Origin: Prevotellaceae bacterium UBA3849
GTDB lineage: Bacteria > Bacteroidota > Bacteroidia > Bacteroidales > Bacteroidaceae
Direction of reading: 5' to 3'
Length of the DNA: 10,648 nt
Assembly (NCBI GenBank): GCA_002392645.1
Contig: DGHL01000005.1
Location: 269-10,916, forward strand
The position numbers were made by a program, and so were the translations under genes. Of the stretch, positions 3,846 to 10,648 are shown in pieces. The notes beneath the pieces were generated by a model that did no database searches, was not told the DNA's origin, and saw only the letters and a list, made by a program, of their open reading frames with translations. The first letter of the stretch is position 1. Each line of letters begins with the position of its first letter.

Positions 3846-5330
3846 TTACAGAATGCTCTTAACTGTCTCAAGCATACCCTTAGACTGGATGTCGTTCAGG
3901 AAGCCTTCAACCATGTCTGTGAGACCTGGGATCTTGTTGAGATCACCGTGTTCACCCCAGATCCAATCAGCAGCGAGAACGCCCTCGGCAACCTTGCGGG
4001 TGTCGTTGGTAGCCCACAACTGTGTGAGGAGATCCATGATCTTCTGGTCGTCGTTTGGCTGGATAGGTGCACCGTCAGCACGTGTACCGCCCTTGTAGTA
4101 TGTAATGATGGCTGCAAGACCAAGTACAAGACCCTTAGGCAGTTCACCCTTACGCTCCAAGTAAACCTTAACTCCAGGAAGATCGCGTGCCTGGAACTTA
4201 GGGAATGAGTTGAGCATGATAGATGTAACCTGGTGGTCAACGTATGGGTTGTCGAAGCGCTCCAATACGTCAGCAGCAAACTTCTGCAGTTCGTCCATAG
4301 GTAGGTTGAGGGTCTGCATGAGCTCGTCATACTGTACCTTCTTAATATACTTGCCTACAACCTCATCGTGCAGTGCATCGCGTACGATGTTGATGCCTGA
4401 GAGGTAAGCAACTGGTGAAAGAACGGTGTGAGGGCCATTGAGCAGTGTAACCTTACGCTCGTGGTATGGAGCCTCAGACTCTGCAATGAGAACGTGCAGG
4501 CCAGCCTGGTCAGCTGGGAACTCAGCGCGCAACTCCTCGCATGACATATTCTCTGGGCGCTCAATTACCCAAAGGTGGAATATCTCAGCCTGAACGACGA
4601 GGTTGTCCTTGTAACCGATCTTCTCCTGTATCTGTGCGATGTCTTTGCGTGGGAATCCTGGTACGATACGGTCAACGAGTGTAGCACAAACGTAGTTGTA
4701 CTTCTCAAACCACTCCTTGAATCCCTCATAGTCCTTACCGAGGTCTTCCTTCCACAGTTCGATGTACTTGCGGATGCAGTCCTTAAGGTGGTGACCGTTA
4801 AGGAAGATAAGCTCACAAGGCATGATGATAAGACCCTTAGAAGGATCACCGTTGAAGGTCTGATAACGACGGTAGAGCAACTGAACGAGCTTACCTGGGT
4901 ATGAAGATGCAGGAGCGTCAGAAAGCTTGCATGATGGATCGAATGCGATACCAGCCTCAGTAGTGTTAGAGATTACGAAGCGAATCTCTGGCTGCTCAGC
5001 AAGTGCCATGTATGCCCAGTTCTGTGCGTATGGGTCAATACCGCGGCTGATTACGTCGATACGGTCGAGCTGGTTGACAGCCTCACCGTTGAGACGTCCC
5101 TGAAGGTTTACGTGGTAGAGACAGTCCTGACCATTGAGCCACTGAACCATACCCTTGTCGATTGGCTGAACTACGACAACAGAGCCGTTGAAGTTAGTCT
5201 TAGCGTTCATGTTCCAGATAATCCAGTCAACGAATGCGCGTAGGAAGTTACCCTCGCCAAACTGAATAATCTTCTCAGGTGCAGCGCTCTTAGGTGCGGT
5301 CTGCTTGTTGAGTGATTTTAGTTGTGCCAT
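3846..5330 (-). CDS. uxaB: Tagaturonate reductase (altronate oxidoreductase)
   Basis: UxaB reduces D-tagaturonate to D-altronate with NADH in the isomerase route of galacturonate (pectin) catabolism, in the cytoplasm. The 494-aa protein belongs to the polyol-specific long-chain dehydrogenases (mannitol dehydrogenase family). The nucleotide-binding start IIQFGEGNFLRAF lies at 21-33, FVISNTTEAGI at 118-128, PCELI at 171-175, and the catalytic pattern K-x4-N-x2-H as K293, N298 and H301 in KVTLLNGPHT. The length fits the family (about 480-500). Fructuronate reductase (UxuB) is the nearest alternative, but the N-terminal pattern and ISNTTEAGI favour UxaB. No other uronate gene is adjacent, and it has its own promoter box and terminator, so it appears monocistronic. 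The ATG at 5330 gives a normal N terminus with an AAAAGTACA leader. Confidence 0.92.
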   Translation of the reverse strand: MAQLKSLNKQTAPKSAAPEKIIQFGEGNFLRAFVDWIIWNMNAKTNFNGSVVVVQPIDKGMVQWLNGQDCLYHVNLQGRLNGEAVNQLDRIDVISRGIDPYAQNWAYMALAEQPEIRFVISNTTEAGIAFDPSCKLSDAPASSYPGKLVQLLYRRYQTFNGDPSKGLIIMPCELIFLNGHHLKDCIRKYIELWKEDLGKDYEGFKEWFEKYNYVCATLVDRIVPGFPRKDIAQIQEKIGYKDNLVVQAEIFHLWVIERPENMSCEELRAEFPADQAGLHVLIAESEAPYHERKVTLLNGPHTVLSPVAYLSGINIVRDALHDEVVGKYIKKVQYDELMQTLNLPMDELQKFAADVLERFDNPYVDHQVTSIMLNSFPKFQARDLPGVKVYLERKGELPKGLVLGLAAIITYYKGGTRADGAPIQPNDDQKIMDLLTQLWATNDTRKVAEGVLAADWIWGEHGDLNKIPGLTDMVEGFLNDIQSKGMLETVKSIL

Positions 5331-5446
5331 TGTACTTTTGTTTTGTTTTATTTTTATTGGTTTCTTTATTTACCGGGAAAAACCTGTTTTTCAGTCGTAT
5401 TAATGTTATAGTACCTGTCAACTGGCAGACACTCACAGTGCAAATG

Positions 5447-5454
5447 CAAAGTTA
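5447..5454 (-). promoter_or_regulatory. -7 promoter box for uxaB
   Basis: Read on the minus strand this is TAACTTTG, a full TAnnTTTG match. The upstream side is a T9 run with TTTCG but no clean TTTG at 19-20 bp, so the -33 element is poor. The transcript would start near 5440, giving an AT-rich leader of about 110 nt before the uxaB ATG. The leader has only a small CTG/CAG hairpin. Confidence 0.5.
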
Positions 5455-5558
5455 ACAAAAAAAAACGAAACGAGGAAGCCTTTTGGCTATCTTCTTTCTT
5501 AATTTAGTTTTTTTTAACCTCTTGCGGTGACTATTGTCCAAGCAATGGTTTGTAGGAC

Positions 5559-8500
5559 TTATTTTCCGAACTCCTTTTTGAATACAATACCGATGCCTTG
5601 CGTGTTGAGGGAGTTCCTCGTAAAGTAGCGGTCGTTTGCTTGGTTATATACCTTCAGCGATACGTTTCCGTTAGGTGTCAACAGGTATTGTATGTCAAAG
5701 TCGCCAATGAAACTCTTTGAGTTTGTCATTATGTTGTCTCTGTATCCGAACTGTCCGTTGAATACGAGTCGGTTGTTGAACATCCTGCCACTCAGCGTAC
5801 CTTCATATTCAGCGTTGCTTAGTCCGTCGGTGCCTGTTGCTATGTTCGCTCCGAAAGACCATTTGTTGCTGCCAATCAGTTGGTTGAGCACTTGGTTCAG
5901 CTGTTGTGAGAATGTACCGCTGAGGAAGCTCTGCATGGCGAGTGCCGTTTGTCCGGTCTGTTCACTGTCGGGGTTCGTATTTACGTTTGTGGCATAGAAT
6001 CGTCCGATAGCCAGCAGGTAGAGCACCTGTTGGTTCATTGATTCTTCGCTGTTAATTATGGAGTACACCATTTGGCGTGCATCGCTGCTCAGTGATGGCA
6101 AGTCAAGACTGAAGTTCACTGCAGGTTTGCCGGCAGTGCCAGTGATGTTCATTATGCAGTTCACAGGCACGTTGTTTGCCTTGAATGAACTGCCTATGTT
6201 AAGGTCAGCAAGTGATACACTGTTCAGCTGATATGCCGCCGTCATACGCAGGGTGGCATCGAATGGATCACCTCCGAATGCTATCACGCTTCCCTTCTGG
6301 AAGGCAAAGTCACGGCGCAGGATATTCTGTATGGTCATCTTGTATATGCCGTGGTCAATCTCGTAGTTGCCGAATATCTCGAAAGCACCTTTGTTATAGA
6401 AACTTATACGTAGTCCGCCATTGCCATACAGGTCTATGTAATCGCCTGTTGCAGCATCCATTATTAAGTGTAGCCTTGCATCTGGCGTTACGTTTACCAT
6501 GAAGTTCATGCGTATGTTGGTGCGCTTGTTGCCAGAGTTGATTGGGTCGTCGTCGGATGGAGAGTCCGAGACGTTCTTTTTAATATATATGGAGTCATTG
6601 TCCTGTTTGTCGTTTATGCTTCCCCATGTTATGAATTCCTGTGACGTGATTGCGTCAGGCGATGCTGCGTTATATATTATGTAGCTGTCTTTCAGTGCGG
6701 TGGCGTAGGCATTTATATTCAGTTCATTACCCTGTCCCTTTATCATTACAGCACCACGTATTATGGCAGCCCCGCAGAAGGTGGAGCCGTCTGTCAGGGT
6801 AGGGAAGTCGTATGCCAGCAGTTTGTCGGTCTTTGCTGTCACGTCGTATGTCATGCTGCCCAAATGTTTGTGGTGTATGCCTCCGGTGACAAGTGCCGTG
6901 TTGCCATACTTATCTATAATAGGAGCATCGTTGAATTGTATGTCTCCAGGTACAAGTCGCACTGTGTCTCCCGGTAGTATGTATCGGCAGTTGGTTGATG
7001 ATACTGTCACTGCTCCGTTGGCTACTATCTCACCAGTCAGCTCAAGTTCGCTCAGCAGTCCGTGCAGCTTCACTTCACCGTCGCCGTGCAGGTTGATGTC
7101 AGAGAGAAATGAGCCGCAGAAGTCCTGCATGAACTCCAGACGGGTGTTCTCAGCCTTTATGTTAAGTTCTATGTCGTTGCGTTGTGGCGAGATGTATCCG
7201 TTGATAAGTGTCTGTGCATTGGCATCTGGGTCGTCAGCAACGGCATTGATGTCTATCTGCTGCGACTTGTTGCTGTATGTGGCATCGGCATGCAAGGTAC
7301 CCATGCGGCCAAACTGGAATAGGAAATCCTCCACGTCAAGGTGTGCTTTGGCGTTCATGTCGCCAAGTATGCCGTGTGCCACGGCTCTGCCAGTAGCCTT
7401 GCCATCGAAATCTACGGATGTGAAGTTCACCAACTTCAAGATGTAGCTTATGTCGATATCTTTGAGGTCGGCTACTATGGAATCTTGCACTGATTTAGAC
7501 ACGGTGCCGTTGACATAGACGTGCTGTGAGGCATTGCCGATGTTCAGGTTGTCTATGGTGAGTATGTTGTTGCTATATGCTATGCTTTTCGACGTTATGT
7601 TGAAGATGGTGTCGCCCACCTCAAAGTCTGAGTGTGGTATGCTCACCTCAAAAGCGTTGCCTGTCAATGTGCGGTGGAAGTGAGTATGTGTGTTCAGCGT
7701 GCCGCGGAATATGTTCGGGCGCATGTTGTTCCATGTCAGCGTACTTATGAGATTATTGTCGCTTGCCTGGCATTCAAGGTTCAGTTTTATGGCCCCGTCT
7801 TTTTCCTGCAGTGATGTAGTTAGCGAGCCGTTAAGGCTGTTGGCAGGTGTCCAGAGGTTAAACTGGGTGTCGTTGAGTCGTGTGCCGTTAATGTTTATGG
7901 ATGGTAGGTTCAGCTTAATGTTGGCAAACTGCTCGTCATCGTTCACCACTCCGTTGATGGTCAGTGGCTGTGTTATGTCAACGTCAATGCCGGTTAGTTG
8001 CCTTATGAACTGTAGGTCATTTACTGTAGCGTTGATACTGTAGTTGTTGTGTGTGTGTGTGAAAGGTGGCAGTCCTGGTACCGAAGGCAGGTGCGTAACT
8101 ATGAGATTGGTAATGGACTGTGGCAGGGTCGACAGTTTTATGTCACCCTCCATGTTCATATTGGCGAAATCGGTATGCAGGCTTACCATGCGATGCTCGT
8201 CTTGCTTACCTTCGACGGTCAGTGTGATGTTGTTGAGTGTGGCATTCTGTTTTGCCAGGTGCAGGTCTTTTATCTCTACTGTACCCTCAATGTCGTCTAT
8301 TGACCTCGTTTGTGTTGCGGCGTTAAGCTCTGCCGTGAAACTGATGTTAGGGTCGTTTATGCCGATGTTGCCGTTAAACTCATTGTTGGCGAACTTGCCA
8401 TCGATGTCGATGTTAGTGTATTTCTGACTGTTATAAGTTACCTCGTCTATGTGTCCTTTCGCGTTTAGCGCCGTTATCTGCTTATTGTCGAGCAGGCTAC

Positions 8501-9839
8501 CGCTCATGGTCATGTCGCATCGCAGCATGCCAAGGGTGTTGTCGTTGAGAATCTGGGCAAGGTTCAGTCCGTCGGTGTTTATGTCTGCCTTTATCTCTGC
8601 CGTGCGACCGTTGATCTTTTCGTATGTGGCATTGATGTTTGCCCTGCCGGCTTTGCTTGTCTCAACGTCAGCTTTTAGGCTGTACGTACCTTCCTTGCAT
8701 ACGTGAGCGTCGCATTTTGCACCGATGTCGCCCAGTCGCAGTAGTTGTTCCGGCAGCGATACTTCAGATGAGATAGCGGAGAGTATATCGTCAGACACGA
8801 ACAGACGCCTGACCTTCACGTCAGAGCAATAGTTCCCGAATAGATTAGTTGCGGTAGCCGATGCGTCAAGTGATACATTGGCTGATTTCTTGCTGTTAAG
8901 GTTTAGGTTGGTGTGTAGGTTACCATCGCTGAGGTCCGCGTCTGCATCAAGTGTCATTATAGGCAGTGCGTTTGCGATTTTCTGTCCCAGCAGCGGTGCG
9001 AGGTCTTTTGCGGATATTGATGAAGCGTGTATCTTACCGTTTGCCTTTACCGAATTCTTGTCTATGTCACCGCCTATGCTGCGGAAAGACGTCGTCAGTT
9101 TGTCAATCTCTATGCTCGTCTCTGGCATGATCAGTGCGAAGTCCTTTACTTCTAGAGTATGGTTGTTGCCTTGGACGGAGTACATTAGGTCGCTCGTAAG
9201 GTTGTCAATGTGTAGTCCGCTTGCCTCCGTCACAGACAGTTTCTTGATGCTTGCATTCAGTTCATTGTCCGTAATGTGGTTGATGATAAGATGCGACGAA
9301 ATCTTTGACAGGGCTATATGGTGTGGCGACAGTCGTCCGTTCACCTTCGGCATGTCGAGTCTGTCGTAGGTCAGTGCACCGTTTCTTATTATCAGCGATG
9401 CAATGTGTAGGTCGAGTGGTGTCTTTTCGCTGCTTTCTGATGACAGGGAGTCTATGAGAAACTGGCAGTTAAGCGGCGAATTGGCATCCTTCTTATAAAG
9501 GTTCACCCGCGTTCCGAACAACTGTGCCGACGATATGGAAATCTTTCCGTCAAGCAGTGGCAGCAGTTCTATGGCAGCCGATATTCTGCCTGCCTTCAGC
9601 AACTGCTGTCTTGCCTGGTCATATATCAGCACGTCGTCTATTATCACACGGTTGAACAAGCGCAGGTCAACCGTGCCAATCTCCACATCGCTCCCGATCT
9701 TGCTTTCAAGTGCACTCTCTATGTTGTCTGCCACATACGCCTGCACGGCAGGAGTGCGCAGTAGTACGAACCCCAGCATATACAGTGTTGCCAGAGTCGT
9801 TATCACGAAATAGATTATATATTTGAGAGCTTTTTTCAA
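5559..9839 (-). CDS. tamB: TamB-family translocation and assembly module protein (DUF490)
   Basis: The product is a 1426-aa envelope protein. One membrane anchor lies near the N terminus (about 8-27, IIYFVITTLATLYMLGFVLL), followed by an AsmA-like start (VQAYVADNIESALESKIGSDVEIG). A very long region of repeated beta strands follows, of the kind that builds the hydrophobic groove bridging the periplasm in AsmA/TamB proteins. The C-terminal TamB domain starts at about residue 1110, with FEIFGNYEIDHGIYKMTIQN, the F.F.KGS..FGGDPFDATL.MTA.Y motif near 1175-1200, GKPAVNFSLDLPSLSSD, and the terminal strand ending GIGIVFKKEFGK. Such proteins act in outer-membrane protein assembly and/or phospholipid transport with an Omp85 partner; no partner gene is in the window. 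Length and ends look complete. It lies 45 bp downstream of yggS on the same strand, probably one operon. Confidence 0.93.
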   Translation of the reverse strand: MKKALKYIIYFVITTLATLYMLGFVLLRTPAVQAYVADNIESALESKIGSDVEIGTVDLRLFNRVIIDDVLIYDQARQQLLKAGRISAAIELLPLLDGKISISSAQLFGTRVNLYKKDANSPLNCQFLIDSLSSESSEKTPLDLHIASLIIRNGALTYDRLDMPKVNGRLSPHHIALSKISSHLIINHITDNELNASIKKLSVTEASGLHIDNLTSDLMYSVQGNNHTLEVKDFALIMPETSIEIDKLTTSFRSIGGDIDKNSVKANGKIHASSISAKDLAPLLGQKIANALPIMTLDADADLSDGNLHTNLNLNSKKSANVSLDASATATNLFGNYCSDVKVRRLFVSDDILSAISSEVSLPEQLLRLGDIGAKCDAHVCKEGTYSLKADVETSKAGRANINATYEKINGRTAEIKADINTDGLNLAQILNDNTLGMLRCDMTMSGSLLDNKQITALNAKGHIDEVTYNSQKYTNIDIDGKFANNEFNGNIGINDPNISFTAELNAATQTRSIDDIEGTVEIKDLHLAKQNATLNNITLTVEGKQDEHRMVSLHTDFANMNMEGDIKLSTLPQSITNLIVTHLPSVPGLPPFTHTHNNYSINATVNDLQFIRQLTGIDVDITQPLTINGVVNDDEQFANIKLNLPSININGTRLNDTQFNLWTPANSLNGSLTTSLQEKDGAIKLNLECQASDNNLISTLTWNNMRPNIFRGTLNTHTHFHRTLTGNAFEVSIPHSDFEVGDTIFNITSKSIAYSNNILTIDNLNIGNASQHVYVNGTVSKSVQDSIVADLKDIDISYILKLVNFTSVDFDGKATGRAVAHGILGDMNAKAHLDVEDFLFQFGRMGTLHADATYSNKSQQIDINAVADDPDANAQTLINGYISPQRNDIELNIKAENTRLEFMQDFCGSFLSDINLHGDGEVKLHGLLSELELTGEIVANGAVTVSSTNCRYILPGDTVRLVPGDIQFNDAPIIDKYGNTALVTGGIHHKHLGSMTYDVTAKTDKLLAYDFPTLTDGSTFCGAAIIRGAVMIKGQGNELNINAYATALKDSYIIYNAASPDAITSQEFITWGSINDKQDNDSIYIKKNVSDSPSDDDPINSGNKRTNIRMNFMVNVTPDARLHLIMDAATGDYIDLYGNGGLRISFYNKGAFEIFGNYEIDHGIYKMTIQNILRRDFAFQKGSVIAFGGDPFDATLRMTAAYQLNSVSLADLNIGSSFKANNVPVNCIMNITGTAGKPAVNFSLDLPSLSSDARQMVYSIINSEESMNQQVLYLLAIGRFYATNVNTNPDSEQTGQTALAMQSFLSGTFSQQLNQVLNQLIGSNKWSFGANIATGTDGLSNAEYEGTLSGRMFNNRLVFNGQFGYRDNIMTNSKSFIGDFDIQYLLTPNGNVSLKVYNQANDRYFTRNSLNTQGIGIVFKKEFGK

Positions 9840-9884
9840 GAAAGTATTGATTTTCGGGGTGTATTGTAGCGCATGCTATGGGTG

Positions 9885-10541
9885 TCACTCAGAAAATATT
9901 CTTGACCCCACTCTTACGTGGTTTGATCCGCACTCCTGTGCCAACAGATAGTCGTGGCTCATGCCGTATGACTTGACGGCGAATGCTTTGTCGTTGGCAA
10001 AATACTGTGCCTTTATCTCATTGTAGAAGTCGTTGGCTGCAAGGAACTCTTTCTTTATCTTTTCCTCGTCGTCGGTATTGCTCGCCATCATCATTATGCC
10101 GCATATCCTCACGTGGCTCATGTTCTTCCATTCGCCTTCCTTCAGCATAGCCCTGCACTCATCCAGTGTCATGCCGCTCTTGGTCTCCTCTTGTGCAAGA
10201 TGCAACTCCAGCAGTATGTCTATCACCCTGTTGCATTTCTCTGCCTGTTTCTCTATCTCCTTCATGAGCTTCAGTGAGTCCACTGCCTCAATCATGGTGA
10301 TGTATGGAGCAATGTACTTCACCTTGTTGGTCTGCAGATGACCAATGAAGTGCCACTGTATGTCTTTCGGCAATGTGTCATACTTCACGCGCAGTTCCTG
10401 CTCACGGCTTTCTCCGAAGATGCGTTGTCCTTCAGCGTAGGCTGCCTCTACAGCCTCCACTGGGTGATATTTACTTACGGCAACGAGGCACACGCCGTCT
10501 TTCAGACTGGCGCGTACCTCATTAAGATTATCCTTTATCAT
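9885..10541 (-). CDS. yggS: YggS-family pyridoxal-phosphate homeostasis protein
   Basis: This single-domain PLP-binding TIM-barrel protein (YggS/PROSC/PLPBP family) maintains free PLP and vitamin B6 balance in the cytoplasm and has no known catalytic activity. Visible marks are LVAVSKYHP with the PLP lysine K24, IFGESREQEL where many members have GENrvQE, WHFIGHLQTNK, the central strand ICGIMMMAS, and the phosphate-binding C terminus YGMSHDYLLAQECGSNHVRVGSRIF. I start it at the ATG complementary to 10539-10541 (MIKDNLNEVRASL, 218 aa), because family members usually begin this close to the NL..VR helix; a GTG two codons upstream (10547) is possible. The length is slightly shorter than the usual 220-235. 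It is followed by tamB after 45 bp. No clear -7 box is seen upstream. Confidence 0.93.
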   Translation of the reverse strand: MIKDNLNEVRASLKDGVCLVAVSKYHPVEAVEAAYAEGQRIFGESREQELRVKYDTLPKDIQWHFIGHLQTNKVKYIAPYITMIEAVDSLKLMKEIEKQAEKCNRVIDILLELHLAQEETKSGMTLDECRAMLKEGEWKNMSHVRICGIMMMASNTDDEEKIKKEFLAANDFYNEIKAQYFANDKAFAVKSYGMSHDYLLAQECGSNHVRVGSRIFSE

Positions 10542-10558
10542 ATCCACTATGAATATAG

Positions 10559-10579
10559 GTGGGTTCTAAAAATTCCCAC
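10559..10579 (-). other. Small hairpin in the yggS leader
   Basis: GTGGG (10559-10563) and CCCAC (10575-10579) form a 5-bp inverted repeat with an 11-nt AT-rich loop, about 18 bp before the yggS start. No T tract follows on the minus strand. It could be a leader element or chance; nothing shows a role. Beyond it, 10580-10648 contains no recognised gene. Confidence 0.2.
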
Positions 10580-10648
10580 GAGTTAAATTAGTCACTTATA
10601 TGAATATCATTATGTCATCTTTTTGTTTTCTTTCGGTGCAAACTGTTA

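Noticed and set aside
5477..5488. AGCC-TTTT-GGCT hairpin downstream of tamB
   Set aside because: It has only a 4-bp stem, and the T-rich run on the minus strand is separated from it by several bases; too weak to call as the tamB terminator, though it may contribute.
6763..7446. 227-codon frame antisense to tamB
   Set aside because: It is one of many open antisense frames over tamB, serine/cysteine-rich as expected from a complementary strand, with no recognisable domain.
1..10648. CRISPR arrays, tRNAs, rRNA, insertion sequences, integrases
   Set aside because: No regularly spaced repeats, cloverleaf-like sequences, transposase motifs or terminal inverted repeats with target duplications were seen.

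Overview
The window looks like chromosomal DNA of a Bacteroidales bacterium, most likely Prevotella or a close relative. The evidence is the set of recognisable proteins (GapA, MscL, a TIGR02757/DUF2400 protein, tagaturonate reductase, YggS and a very large TamB), AT-rich spacers without Shine-Dalgarno motifs, and repeated Bacteroidetes-type promoter boxes (TAnnTTTG at -7, with TTTG about 19-20 bp upstream in the best cases).

Layout from left to right. Bases 1-157 hold the start of gapA on the minus strand. It is divergent from mscL (369-755, plus), and both have a TAATTTTG box in the AT-rich spacer. mscL converges, with a 2-bp gap, on a TIGR02757-family gene (758-1483, minus). The next 593 bp have no convincing protein gene but much structure. 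A divergent promoter pair sits at 1507-1585. The plus-strand promoter points into a self-complementary segment of about 185 nt ending in T5 (about 1590-1774), which looks like a small structured RNA and possibly the Bacteroidales 6S-like RNA. A second element (1916-2009) folds into two nested stems and also ends in T5.

The accessory-looking part follows on the plus strand: a 259-aa protein with faint resemblance to the uracil-DNA-glycosylase superfamily (2077-2856), a 184-aa membrane-anchored protein (2872-3426), a possible 18-codon leader (3479-3535) and a 46-aa protein (3525-3665). A strong hairpin at 3675-3727 closes this cluster. A 13-bp perfect stem at 3763-3810 closes uxaB (3846-5330, minus), which encodes tagaturonate reductase for galacturonate catabolism and has its own promoter box and a leader of about 110 nt.

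The right half is a probable minus-strand operon, yggS (9885-10541, PLP homeostasis protein) then tamB (5559-9839, 1426 aa, envelope lipid transport/assembly).

Most genes are housekeeping genes with their own promoters. The parts that merit attention are the 1484-2076 gene-free block with its candidate RNA and second fold, and the three-gene orphan cluster after it. No CRISPR array, tRNA, rRNA, insertion sequence or integrase was seen.
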